From Negativicutes bacterium (GTDB lineage Bacteria > Bacillota > Negativicutes > Anaeromusales > Anaeromusaceae): 64,000 bases of DNA. Where the stretch lies: contig SAAJ01000007.1 in the NCBI GenBank assembly GCA_009929485.1, positions 25,304 to 89,303 of the forward strand, in the 5' to 3' direction. A program made the translations under genes and the position numbers. The notes below the pieces were generated by a model. That model was not told the DNA's origin. It did no database searches and saw only the letters and a list, made by a program, of their open reading frames with translations. Shown here piece after piece: positions 8,122 through 16,407 of this stretch; position 1 is the first letter of the stretch; each line of letters opens with the position of its first letter.

Positions 8122-9006
8122 TTAGAATTCTTCCGGTATAAATTTAGGATACGGGCTACCGCAACGGCAAGATTTTTCTGCAAACCGCCCTGCCCAGCCA
8201 GTTCGCATGCGGATCGCTGGAGAACTTCGCCGCCTCAGCGCGGTCAGCACTAGCTCGCCTGCCTCACCAGGCGCCGTCAACTCTTGCGTCTGCGGATCAA
8301 TGAGTTCCGGCCAGAAGGAATCAATAGGCAAGTGGAACCCGCCCCCTTGCGGGCACTCCCAAGCGACAAGAGACGCCTGCAGTCCCGGCAAGCCCCACTG
8401 AAGATACACAGGATAGCCTAAGTACTTTTGCCAAGCTTGTCGTTGTTCTTCGGACACTCCCGCAGTCAAACAAAAGAACGTCCGACAAGTTCCCGAACCT
8501 TCGCCACTATTCATCCACGCATCCAACAGAGGCGCCGACAACGCACAGGCGCTAGCGCCACATTCGCTGACGGTTTCCCACGGACGCTCACTTAAGGAAA
8601 CAACAGTAGTCTGCATAGTTTTAGCGCCTTCTAATACACCCCATGCAGGACCTTCGCCATCCAGTCCATCAGCCACTAATAAAATAGAGGCTAGCGTCAT
8701 ACCGCAGGAGCGAAGCCAAAAAGCGCTTTTCTGCGCCCAATCGTCCACTTCCTCTACCAAATACGGAGTTGAATTCATTAACCGTGCAACACCGCTTAAA
8801 GGCAGCGTCAAACGCGCAAAAGGAGACGCGGAGGGTTCGGGTTTAGGCTGCAAAGGCAAAGCCGCTAACTCTTTTAGAGGCAGCTTTTCCGAATTCACGC
8901 CCGCAACGCGGCAACGTTCTTTAAAATCATTGTCTTTTTCCCGGGCCCAAAGCAGACAATCTTGCCAAAGCTCTTCGGGCGAATCTTTCTTAACTTCTTC
9001 GCTCAA
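8122..9006 (-). CDS. shortened phenylacetate-CoA ligase-like protein
   Basis: The C-terminal half resembles the adenylate-forming PaaK (phenylacetate-CoA ligase) family: a W-G-L-P-G region, FHLPIDSFWPELIDPQTQEL, PGEAGELVLTALRRRSSPAI, RMRTGW and a terminal CRCGSPYPKF. Length is 294 aa against about 430 for PaaK, and I find no Ser/Thr/Gly-rich P-loop of the SSGTTG type, so ATP-dependent ligase activity is doubtful. The start is TTG at 9006 behind GAGGTGGAGC. It is the last gene of a DUF134, NifX-like, NifX-like run. It could be a decayed ligase or a repurposed ligand-binding protein. Confidence 0.6.
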   Translation of the reverse strand: MSEEVKKDSPEELWQDCLLWAREKDNDFKERCRVAGVNSEKLPLKELAALPLQPKPEPSASPFARLTLPLSGVARLMNSTPYLVEEVDDWAQKSAFWLRSCGMTLASILLVADGLDGEGPAWGVLEGAKTMQTTVVSLSERPWETVSECGASACALSAPLLDAWMNSGEGSGTCRTFFCLTAGVSEEQRQAWQKYLGYPVYLQWGLPGLQASLVAWECPQGGGFHLPIDSFWPELIDPQTQELTAPGEAGELVLTALRRRSSPAIRMRTGWAGRFAEKSCRCGSPYPKFIPEEF

Positions 9007-9021
9007 AGCTCCACCTCTTTT

Positions 9022-9387
9022 TTACTTATGACCAGTGCAGGGCTGTCCCTCTTCATGAGAGCAAGGATTATCCCCTTGTACCAGTTGTCCGGCCAAATAC
9101 AAACGAACCAGTTCTTGCGGATCTTGCGCCGAAGCGCCGCAGACTACTTCAATACCATGGGTAGCGAAAATCATCTGAGCCTTAACCCCCATGCCTCCGG
9201 CAATAACTTTATGCACGCCCTGCTGCGCCAGCCAGTTAGGAATAACGCCCGGTTCATGCGGCGGCGGTGTCAGCATTTCCATCCCCTGTACCTGTCCATT
9301 CTCTACAGCAACAATAGCAAACTGCTCGCAATGACCAAAATGAGCGCACAACATTCCCTGATAGGTTGGTACTCCATACTTTTCCAT
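9022..9387 (-). CDS. NifX/NifB-family cofactor-binding-like protein
   Basis: Cytoplasmic protein of 121 aa of the dinitrogenase iron-molybdenum cofactor-like family: AHFGHCEQFAIVAVENG at the N-terminus, HEPGVIPNWLAQQGVHKVIAGGMG in the middle, and a Cys/His-rich tail (CSHEEGQPCTGHK) that could bind metal. The ATG at 9387 follows GGAGGAGG. It lies between a second NifX-like gene and the PaaK-like gene in the DUF134 operon. Related proteins accompany Mrp/MinD ATPases in many anaerobes; the actual cluster or cofactor is unknown. Confidence 0.82.
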   Translation of the reverse strand: MEKYGVPTYQGMLCAHFGHCEQFAIVAVENGQVQGMEMLTPPPHEPGVIPNWLAQQGVHKVIAGGMGVKAQMIFATHGIEVVCGASAQDPQELVRLYLAGQLVQGDNPCSHEEGQPCTGHK

Positions 9388-9435
9388 TAAAATTTCCTCC
9401 TCCAAATTATACCGTTATTATTTTTCGCAATAGAA

Positions 9436-9798
9436 TTACCAATGACCTTCTACATCCGCCTGCAACTGACGCTGCAGTTTGCCAGCTTTCCAGGCTTCCA
9501 TGGCGGCTTCTACAGTTAACCCTTCTTGAGCCAAATACACTTCCGCCTGATTGGCTTCCAATACCCGAAATGCTTTTGGACCGACGTGGCCTGTAATAAC
9601 CACTTTTGCCCCCAAACGTTCGACGGCTTGCGCCGCTTGAATCCCAGCTCCTTGAGCTGCATTCATATTAATGGTGTTATTTACACTTTCCCATTTACCG
9701 CTTTCTGTATCATACACACAGAAAAACGGCGCCCTGCCAAAGCGCAACTCCATTGCTTGACGCGGTTGCTCACTTTGAGCGGTAACCAATACTTTCAT
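9436..9798 (-). CDS. NifX/NifB-family cofactor-binding-like protein
   Basis: Protein of 120 aa of the same NifX-like family: MKVLVTAQSEQPRQAMELRF at the start, FCVYDTESGKWESVNN, and AKVVITGHVGPKAFRVLEAN, a family hallmark. The ATG at 9798 is taken because AAAGGGG precedes it by seven bases; an upstream ATG at 9804 is too close to that site. It follows the DUF134 gene and precedes another NifX-like gene. Metal-cluster binding is inferred from family only. Confidence 0.85.
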   Translation of the reverse strand: MKVLVTAQSEQPRQAMELRFGRAPFFCVYDTESGKWESVNNTINMNAAQGAGIQAAQAVERLGAKVVITGHVGPKAFRVLEANQAEVYLAQEGLTVEAAMEAWKAGKLQRQLQADVEGHW

Positions 9799-9912
9799 AT
9801 CCATTCCCCTTTCCAAAACATATTTCAAAATCATTTTCAAAAAAAGACATTCGAAAATGCCTTTTTGAAAACTGTTTCACTATGATGATTGTATCGCAAG
9901 CATGCTGCACAG

Positions 9913-10350
9913 TCAAGCCTTTGTATCTAAGCTTATTTCCTCGCCTCCGCATACAGGACAACGGTTCTCGCCGCCGCAGCGCCCTCGTGCGCAGCGGCCT
10001 ATCCATTGATTCCCGCAAGAAGCGCATTTCCACAAACTCCGTCCGCGTGAACATCCTTTTTCCAAACGAAAATTTCCACCTTCCACTTGCAAGCATTTCG
10101 CCTGCCAAAGAGCGCGAGCCACCTTTTGCCGCGCCTGCATGAGCACCCGGCAGAAAGTCGGTTTCGAGATATCCATGCATTGCGAGGCCTGGTCCTGATC
10201 CAGCCCGTCCAAATCAGCCAGCCGCAAGGCTTCCATCTCTTCCACAGTAATGATTTCATCTTCCAATTCATCTATCGGTATCCCTGCCGGTTTGAACCGC
10301 GCCCAAGGCGGCATCATCCCAACTGCGCGTTCTTTTGTCGGTCTTGGCAT
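9913..10350 (-). CDS. DUF134 DNA-binding-like protein with Cys-rich tail
   Basis: DUF134 family protein (145 aa). The N-terminal MPRPTKERAV, the EEMEALRLADLDGLDQDQAS segment and a sigma-70 region-4-like helix-turn-helix (SQCMDISKPTFCRVLMQARQ) suggest DNA binding. The last 40 residues contain two CxxC pairs, CASCG and CPVCG, with extra cysteines between, a likely zinc or Fe-S site. As first gene of an operon with two NifX-like proteins it may be a metal- or redox-responsive regulator (inference). A second DUF134 gene lies at 21747-22118. Confidence 0.85.
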   Translation of the reverse strand: MPRPTKERAVGMMPPWARFKPAGIPIDELEDEIITVEEMEALRLADLDGLDQDQASQCMDISKPTFCRVLMQARQKVARALWQAKCLQVEGGNFRLEKGCSRGRSLWKCASCGNQWIGRCARGRCGGENRCPVCGGEEISLDTKA

Positions 10351-10449
10351 CTAGGCTCCTCTTTTCCGCATATGATTTCTTTTTCAGCATACTGTTTTAT
10401 TTTTCATCCGTCAATATAGGAAATGACTTCCAACACGAATCTAGAACCG

Positions 10450-10492
10450 CCAAAAGTGGCAGCCACAAAATTTGCAGCTGCCACTTTCCATT
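10450..10492 (-). terminator. rho-independent terminator after the MBL-fold gene
   Basis: Minus strand AAAGTGGCAGC and GCTGCCACTTT form an 11-bp stem ending in TTTTGG, directly after the stop at 10510. Confidence 0.75.
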
Positions 10493-10509
10493 TTAAGCTA
10501 TTCCGTTTT

Positions 10510-11346
10510 TCATGCTTGAATTACTTTCCCTACCATACCGCTAATAAACACCTCACCCAATCGACGTTCCAGCTCTCCCATCATGACAAAGCCTGTACAA
10601 TGACTAGCCGCTATAAATTGCGGCTTATACGCTTCAATTTGAGCCAACGTCTTTTCTTGCTGAATTTTGGATACAGGGCCTAAATGCGTACCTCCTACCC
10701 AGCCAATCAGCTTATTAACGCCAAGCACCTTGAAGCCATGTTCCACTGTATTTACAAACCCAGAATGAGCGCAGCCGCTTAACACCACTAACCCCTCTGG
10801 ATGTTTATAATATAACGACGTATCGTCCACCAGTTCATCTTGAACCTCTTCACCGTTTTCTCTCAACAAGACCAGTTTCTTATCGCCTTCTTCATACTCT
10901 GTGGTCTTAGTCACCGTACCGCTGAATACTAATCCGTCAACAATCTCCTGAGGCTTCTCAGACAAGCAAAATTGAGCCCCAAAGGTTTCTAATTCCTCCT
11001 GCGAATTAGAAATGCCGATATACCGCCGCTTTCCTCCTGCCACTGAGTATCGTTCCGTAAAGATCGCAGAATGTCCATACACCGGCACAGGCTTAGTACG
11101 ATGCTTCAAAACATGTATTAATCCGCTGGCATGGTCGTAATGCCCATGACTAATAGCAATGGCATCCAATTCATCAGGATGCACTCCCAGCAAGCTCAAA
11201 TTATGCACTGCCACGTCAGACTGTCCTGCATCCAACAATATTTTTTTGCCTCCAATCTCTATAAGCAGCGCATAACCATGCTCCGCCCGCAACGGACGCG
11301 GCATAGAATGGGACACCATATTATCCACAACAACAGTTAATTTCAT
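10510..11346 (-). CDS. MBL-fold metallohydrolase (COG1237 type)
   Basis: Metallo-beta-lactamase-fold protein (278 aa). The metal motif ISHGHYDHASGL (HxHxDH) is near residue 70, with further ligands in SGCAHSGFVNTVEH and ASHCTG. The architecture matches COG1237, which includes the dihydropterin/ribofuranosylaminobenzene phosphate synthase-like enzymes of methanopterin synthesis; in bacteria the substrate is usually unknown. The start follows GGAGGTCATGTGTA. It is a single-gene unit between the DUF134 operon and gntP. Confidence 0.8.
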   Translation of the reverse strand: MKLTVVVDNMVSHSMPRPLRAEHGYALLIEIGGKKILLDAGQSDVAVHNLSLLGVHPDELDAIAISHGHYDHASGLIHVLKHRTKPVPVYGHSAIFTERYSVAGGKRRYIGISNSQEELETFGAQFCLSEKPQEIVDGLVFSGTVTKTTEYEEGDKKLVLLRENGEEVQDELVDDTSLYYKHPEGLVVLSGCAHSGFVNTVEHGFKVLGVNKLIGWVGGTHLGPVSKIQQEKTLAQIEAYKPQFIAASHCTGFVMMGELERRLGEVFISGMVGKVIQA

Positions 11347-11381
11347 TACACATGACCTCCTTGTTTACTTCGTTTTACTTA

Positions 11382-12719
11382 TCATCCGACAAATTGACTA
11401 AAAATCAACAATGTTATTAAACCCAAAACAGAGGCAATCGTCGTCGATAACGTATAGGTTTTAAATAAATCGCCCATTTTCATGCCGAAATATTCCTTAA
11501 CAAACCAAAAACCAGGATCGTTTACATGGGAAAAGCCAATAGCCCCTGCTCCGATCGCAACAGCTACCAACGCCGGGTCTACGCCTGGATACATCGGCAG
11601 CACAGGATTCACCAACCCAACGGCCGTAATCATGGCAATCGTAGCGCCCCCTACTGCAAACCGCATAACCGCAGCTACGCACCAAGCCAAGATTAAAGGA
11701 TTAATATGCCAAGAGGTAAGCACCGATTTAATAGCCCCGCCAATACCGCTGTCCATAAGCACCTGATTAAAAGCGCCGCTAGCGCCAATAACTAATAAAA
11801 TCGCCGCCATCGGCCCGATAGCCTTTTCACTGAATTTCTGCAGTTTTTCCATATTCATGCCGCGATTTAGTCCCAATGTCCAATAAGCAAGGAAAACTGC
11901 TAACAGCAAGGCCATTACCGGCGAACCGATAAAATTAATATAGCCCATCAACGGATGATCTTTGCCTAAAGAAAACTCAAATACTGTTTTAGAAATCATC
12001 AAGACCAACGGAAACAAGATCGTTAAGAGTGTAACTCCAAAACCGGGAAGCTGTTCTTCCGGTGTAGGTTCTTTTTTCAGCATATGTTCTGGAGGATTTA
12101 AAGTAAATTTGCTGCCCACTAATTTGCCGAAAATCGGTCCAGCAACCATAGCCGCCGGCAAGCCGACAATTAAACCATATAAAATTACTTTGCCAATATC
12201 CGCCTTCAACCCAATGGCAACAGCGGTTGCCGCCGGATGAGGCGGAACAATACAGTGCACAGTCAGTAAACCAATAATCATTGGAATACCAATCATGACT
12301 AACGACATGCCTGCTTCAATGGCTACACAAAACAATAAGGGCATCAGCAAAACAATACCTACCTGAAAAAATACCGGAATGCCACAAATATAGCCAACCA
12401 CCATCATGGCCCAATGCGTATTTCTCTTTCCCATAACGCGAATCATTGTCCGCGCCAGACGCTCCGCACCGCCTGAAATCTCCATCATTTTCCCAACAAT
12501 AGCACCTAGCGCCAATATCGGCGCCAACATTCCTAAAAAGCCGCCAATTCCTTTTTCAATGGATTTCAAGATATCTAACAAGTTCATATTTGTTGCAAAA
12601 CCAATAAAAAGACAAGCTAATAACAACGAAACAAACGCATGCACCTTGACGCGAATTGTTAAGAAAATAATAAGAGCAATTGCTACTAATAATACGATTA
12701 TCATTCCCATACTGTCCAT
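11382..12719 (-). CDS. GntP-family gluconate/sugar-acid permease
   Basis: Inner-membrane H+ symporter of the GntP family (445 aa, about 12 hydrophobic segments). Family features include GAIVGKMMEISGGAERLARTM, HCIVPPHPAATAVA and SHVNDPGFWFVKEYFGM. Members import gluconate, glycerate, idonate or related acids. It is divergent from a CdaR-type sugar diacid regulator at 12926, which points to glycerate, galactarate or a similar acid as substrate and to direct regulation by that protein (inference). The start is preceded by AAAGGAG. Confidence 0.9.
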   Translation of the reverse strand: MDSMGMIIVLLVAIALIIFLTIRVKVHAFVSLLLACLFIGFATNMNLLDILKSIEKGIGGFLGMLAPILALGAIVGKMMEISGGAERLARTMIRVMGKRNTHWAMMVVGYICGIPVFFQVGIVLLMPLLFCVAIEAGMSLVMIGIPMIIGLLTVHCIVPPHPAATAVAIGLKADIGKVILYGLIVGLPAAMVAGPIFGKLVGSKFTLNPPEHMLKKEPTPEEQLPGFGVTLLTILFPLVLMISKTVFEFSLGKDHPLMGYINFIGSPVMALLLAVFLAYWTLGLNRGMNMEKLQKFSEKAIGPMAAILLVIGASGAFNQVLMDSGIGGAIKSVLTSWHINPLILAWCVAAVMRFAVGGATIAMITAVGLVNPVLPMYPGVDPALVAVAIGAGAIGFSHVNDPGFWFVKEYFGMKMGDLFKTYTLSTTIASVLGLITLLIFSQFVG

Positions 12720-12925
12720 TTCTTAATCTCCTTTCTCTGCCACGCTTTTTGTATTTGTTACTTTTTCTAAATTCACCTCTTTTATCGCAAATACTCTTTA
12801 TTTATCAGCGCAGCTTTTATACAATAATCGTATAGCATTAGCTAAATTCAAACAATTGCATATTTGACGAATTACTCAGATATATCATCTGCGTTTTTGT
12901 GCAAATAGTACAAAGAGGTGTTTAT
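12720..12925. promoter_or_regulatory. divergent gntP/cdaR control region
   Basis: AT-rich spacer of about 206 bp between oppositely directed genes. The cdaR ribosome site AGAGGTG and a minus-strand TTGAAT, 17 nt, ATTATT pair that could serve gntP are visible, but no strong palindromic operator stands out. It is the expected binding region of the CdaR-type regulator. Confidence 0.4.
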
Positions 12926-14098
12926 ATGATTATTCCTGATGACTTAGCCCAAAAAATTGTCGATAGCACGATGTGCTTAGTCCAACGCAATATCAATATC
13001 ATGAACCGTGAAGGAATCATCATTGCTACTGGTCATGCTCACCGCCATCATACCTTCCACAAAGGCGCTAAGGATGTGCTCGACACAGGCAATATGGTTG
13101 AAATCTATCCATCCGAGCTGTCCTTATATCCAGGAGCGTTGCAGGGCGTCAATTTGCCCATCGTATTTGAGGGACAAATCGTCGGTGTTGTCGGCGTTTT
13201 CGGGCACCCTGACGAAGTCCGTTCCACCGGAAAATTAGTAAAGACCATTACGGAACTCATTTTAGATCGTGAACTTTTACTACAAAAATTACGAACAAAA
13301 CATCTGTTGCGCGAACAATTTATCGATTTGGCTCTACAGAACAATCCTGTCGACTCCCAAAACAAATTACTGCGCATTGCCAAAAATCTTGGAATAACGC
13401 CTACATTGCCGCGTGCGGTAGCTGTATTTGACACAGCAGCACTAATTAACAAATCCATTGTTGAATATGGTTCCTCCGAACTAGTAGTTGAACGCATCAC
13501 CGACTCCATCATCGGAAAATTATTTCAAGCCAAGCTTCTTACCAAAGAAGACATTGCAGCCATTCCCGACGAAAAACTAATTATCATCAAGCATATCCCC
13601 GCCAATGCAGCACCAACGCAGCTACTTTCCTGGGGCCAGGCTGTAACACAAACTTTCGACAGAACCGGGCAAGCTATCTTTTGCGGCACTGGCGCTATTG
13701 TCTCCGAGATAAACGACTACTATGCCTCTTACCGCCATGCACTCTACACCCTCAGTCAATGCACCCTGGCTAAACCACTTCAAAGTATATACGACCATCA
13801 GCAGCTTGTAGATTTCGTATTTCACGAAACCGCTCTAGCCCATCATGCACTAGCCCTAAATGCGATTCTTAAACAATTGAATCATAGCCATTTTTCCAAC
13901 AACGATATGCAGCTAACCCTTAGCACGCTTTTAGAATGCAACTTACGCGTCAACCAAGCAGCTAGTCTCTTACATCTTCATCGCAACACCTTGCTCTATC
14001 GCTTAAACTGCCTAAAAGAAGAAACCAATCTGGATCCTCTGCATTCCCTACATGATGCAATCTTATGCAAACTCTTGCTTGCTCTCAAGCGCAAGTAA
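12926..14098 (+). CDS. cdaR: CdaR-family sugar diacid regulator
   Basis: Transcriptional activator of the CdaR family (390 aa from the ATG at 12926, chosen by AGAGGTGTTTAT). Residues 1-130 form the sugar diacid recognition domain (LAQKIVDSTMCLVQRNINIM, GHPDEVRSTGKLVKT); a GGDEF-like middle region follows; the C-terminus has the PucR-type helix-turn-helix (NLRVNQAASLLHLHRNTLLY). Such proteins sense glycerate, glucarate or galactarate and activate the neighbouring permease and catabolic genes, here probably gntP. The chemoreceptor at 31023-31889 shares the N-terminal sensing domain. Confidence 0.88.
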   Translation: MIIPDDLAQKIVDSTMCLVQRNINIMNREGIIIATGHAHRHHTFHKGAKDVLDTGNMVEIYPSELSLYPGALQGVNLPIVFEGQIVGVVGVFGHPDEVRSTGKLVKTITELILDRELLLQKLRTKHLLREQFIDLALQNNPVDSQNKLLRIAKNLGITPTLPRAVAVFDTAALINKSIVEYGSSELVVERITDSIIGKLFQAKLLTKEDIAAIPDEKLIIIKHIPANAAPTQLLSWGQAVTQTFDRTGQAIFCGTGAIVSEINDYYASYRHALYTLSQCTLAKPLQSIYDHQQLVDFVFHETALAHHALALNAILKQLNHSHFSNNDMQLTLSTLLECNLRVNQAASLLHLHRNTLLYRLNCLKEETNLDPLHSLHDAILCKLLLALKRK

Positions 14099-14193
14099 CT
14101 CCAGATTTGACATACACTGCATAGTATTATATAGTTATTTCGAAATATAATTCATATCATTTTTAAAATCCTATACTAAGGAGCTATACGATT

Positions 14194-15279
14194 TTGAAAA
14201 CACAACTTGATAAAATTGAGGATAAAGTATTAGCAAAAGAACGCTTAAGCTACGAAGACGGCCTCTGCCTGATGGAGTCCTCCGACTTGTCCCGTATTGG
14301 TTATTTAGCTGATTCCGTTCGCAAACAGCACAGTGAAAACTTTGTTTATTTCAATGTAAATCAGCACATTAATTTGACAAACATTTGCACTTCCCGCTGT
14401 CGTTTTTGCGCCTTTGGTTGTGATGCGGATTCGTCAAAAGCATACGCCATGGACCTAAAGGACGTTTTAAGCATCGCCCACAGGGCAACACAGGACCCTG
14501 ATTTGCGAGAATTACACATAGTCAGCGGTCTTCACCCCGATTGGCCTTTTGAATACTATGTTTCGGTATTACATCAGCTAAAACAAGAATTACCGCATTT
14601 GCACCTAAAAGCTTTTACAGCTGTAGAAATCTGTTACTTTGCCAAAATAGCAGGATTCTCTGTCCAAAAAGTATTAACAGAACTCCAAAAAGCAGGGCTT
14701 GATTCCATGCCAGGAGGCGGCGCTGAAATTCTGTCTTCTCGAGTTCGCTCTGAACTTTGTCCCAACAAAGCCTCCTCCCAAGAATGGCTGGATGTCCACC
14801 GTACCGCTCACGACTTAGGCATTCCCACCACCGCTACCATGCTGTACGGGCATATTGAAACAGCAGAAGAACGCATTCGCCACTTTCTATCCCTGCGGGA
14901 ACTGCAAGATCAAACCAATGGTTTCCAAACCTTCATCGCTCTTCCATTCCATCCCTTGCACACGGAATTAGAGGACACCATTACTCGCACCTCTCCTTGG
15001 GAGGACCTGAAAACCTGCGCCATCGCCCGCCTCATGCTGGACAATTTCCCTCATATCAAAGCCTATTGGATTATGTTGACACTGCCTATCGCACAAATGG
15101 CCTTAAGCTTTGGCGCTGATGATTTAGACGGCACAGTCCGCGAAGAAAAAATCACCCATGCCGCTGGCGCTAAAACCTCCCGAGGCCTTACCAAAAACAC
15201 CTTGGTAGACGCCATCCGCGAAGTAGGACGAATTCCAGTAGAGCGAGACTCTCTCTATCAAAAAATCCGCGTCCTCTAA
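14194..15279 (+). CDS. mqnE: radical SAM aminofutalosine synthase-like (MqnE)
   Basis: Radical SAM enzyme (361 aa) of the MqnE/MqnC/CofH group. The cluster motif is CTSRCRFCAFGC near residue 63, with the group signature MPGGGAEILSSRVR and the C-terminal half KAYWIMLTLPIAQMALSFGADDLDGT. Length and motifs fit aminofutalosine synthase, which joins enolpyruvyl-benzoate and SAM in the futalosine route to menaquinone. The start is TTG at 14194, with AAGGAG about 9 nt upstream. No other mqn gene is in the window, so the pathway is not confirmed by context; a CofH-like relative remains possible. Confidence 0.82.
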   Translation: MKTQLDKIEDKVLAKERLSYEDGLCLMESSDLSRIGYLADSVRKQHSENFVYFNVNQHINLTNICTSRCRFCAFGCDADSSKAYAMDLKDVLSIAHRATQDPDLRELHIVSGLHPDWPFEYYVSVLHQLKQELPHLHLKAFTAVEICYFAKIAGFSVQKVLTELQKAGLDSMPGGGAEILSSRVRSELCPNKASSQEWLDVHRTAHDLGIPTTATMLYGHIETAEERIRHFLSLRELQDQTNGFQTFIALPFHPLHTELEDTITRTSPWEDLKTCAIARLMLDNFPHIKAYWIMLTLPIAQMALSFGADDLDGTVREEKITHAAGAKTSRGLTKNTLVDAIREVGRIPVERDSLYQKIRVL

Positions 15280-15286
15280 AGACAAA

Positions 15287-15329
15287 ACAGCCTGCAATCG
15301 GTTTCACACCGTTTGCAGGCTGTTTTTTT
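15287..15329 (+). terminator. rho-independent terminator after mqnE
   Basis: ACAGCCTGCA pairs with TGCAGGCTGT with inner pairing CGGT/ACCG, followed by seven T residues, eight bases after the stop codon. Confidence 0.92.
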
Positions 15330-15373
15330 ACCTATCTCATCATCTTCTTTAATTTATGCACGCCCAGCGACGT

Positions 15374-16393
15374 TTAGTATTTGATAAACTTATCGCCAGG
15401 CACACCACAGATACTGCATTTTTCTGGAATACTCTTTTCAATATTCCCGCATACCGGACACAGATAGTAAAAGATCTCTTCTGTTTGTTCCAGATTCTCC
15501 AAGGCTTCTTTATAGAGCCTGGCATGCACCTCTTCGGCTTTCATGGCAAAGGTAAAAGACAAAGCAGCTGCTTTGTTGCCTGTCGCCTCAGCCTCCTTGA
15601 GAAAATCAGGATACATATCTTTATACTCGTGTGTTTCCCCCGCCACAGCGTCTTTCAGATTGTCGGCTGTCGAAGCAACTTTTCCCGCCACTTCAAAATG
15701 CTTTAATGCGTGAATAGTTTCCGCGTCAGAAGCAGCTTTAAAAAGCTTGGCCGCATTTAGCTTTCCGTCTTTTTCTGCCTTCTTCGCATATGCCAGATAC
15801 TTTCGGTTTGCCTGAGACTCTCCAGCAAAAGCCTCCATCAAATTAGCGAGTGTCTTGTTCTCTTGCATCTTTTGTCCTCCTTCATCTTTACGAATACCAG
15901 ATTTGTCCTGTTCTATCATCCTTAGCAGTTTTTCCACACTTTCTTTCGGAAATCCTGCCGGCTGTTCATTTTCCAGCAAGGATTGCAGGAACTTCTGCAC
16001 AAGCCTTCCTTGAGGCAGCATATAGCCCGCCTCACGCCAAAGATCCTCTGCCTGCAAGCGGTTCGATACGCTAAAAGCCTTGGCCAGCTTACGCAAAACA
16101 AGATTATCCGTGGTTTTATGAATATAATCTGCAATTTCTTCTTGTACTATCTTACTTTTCATTAATGCCAGCAACGCATTTTTAACACGAACATCTTTAT
16201 CTCGCTGCTGCGGAAATATCTCAGGAAGCAAAAAAATAGCATGGGAGGGGCAAGCGTCAACGCAAGCGCGACAGCCCTCCAGACATTTGGCAGCATCAAT
16301 CTGCCCGGTTTCCGTATTGGTTGCTCCAGTTGGACAAACATATAGGCAAAGACAATCTTTTGTGCACAAGCTTATGTTTCTAACTGCATGCAT
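15374..16393 (-). CDS. ferredoxin-rubrerythrin in-frame composite
   Basis: One open frame of 339 aa in three parts: residues 1-60 a 4Fe-4S ferredoxin domain (CTKDCLCLYVCP and CLEGCRACVDACP), residues 60-170 a helical region, and residues 176-339 a complete rubrerythrin with ferritin-like di-iron residues (EAFAGESQANRKY, ETIHALKHF, AGETHEYKDMY, AEEVHARLY) and a C-terminal rubredoxin centre (CPVCG, CSICG). Rubrerythrin reduces peroxide in anaerobes. The junction contains GGAGGACAAAAG before an in-frame ATG at 15868, so a free 164-aa rubrerythrin is probably also made. Fusion or paired products cannot be decided here. Confidence 0.8.
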   Translation of the reverse strand: MHAVRNISLCTKDCLCLYVCPTGATNTETGQIDAAKCLEGCRACVDACPSHAIFLLPEIFPQQRDKDVRVKNALLALMKSKIVQEEIADYIHKTTDNLVLRKLAKAFSVSNRLQAEDLWREAGYMLPQGRLVQKFLQSLLENEQPAGFPKESVEKLLRMIEQDKSGIRKDEGGQKMQENKTLANLMEAFAGESQANRKYLAYAKKAEKDGKLNAAKLFKAASDAETIHALKHFEVAGKVASTADNLKDAVAGETHEYKDMYPDFLKEAEATGNKAAALSFTFAMKAEEVHARLYKEALENLEQTEEIFYYLCPVCGNIEKSIPEKCSICGVPGDKFIKY

Positions 16394-16407
16394 GCTGCGC
16401 CCCCCCT

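Noticed and set aside
5476..9798. Nitrogen fixation gene cluster
   Set aside because: NifX-like proteins, IscU and MinD ATPases are common in non-fixing anaerobes; no nifH, nifD, nifK or nifB is present in the window.
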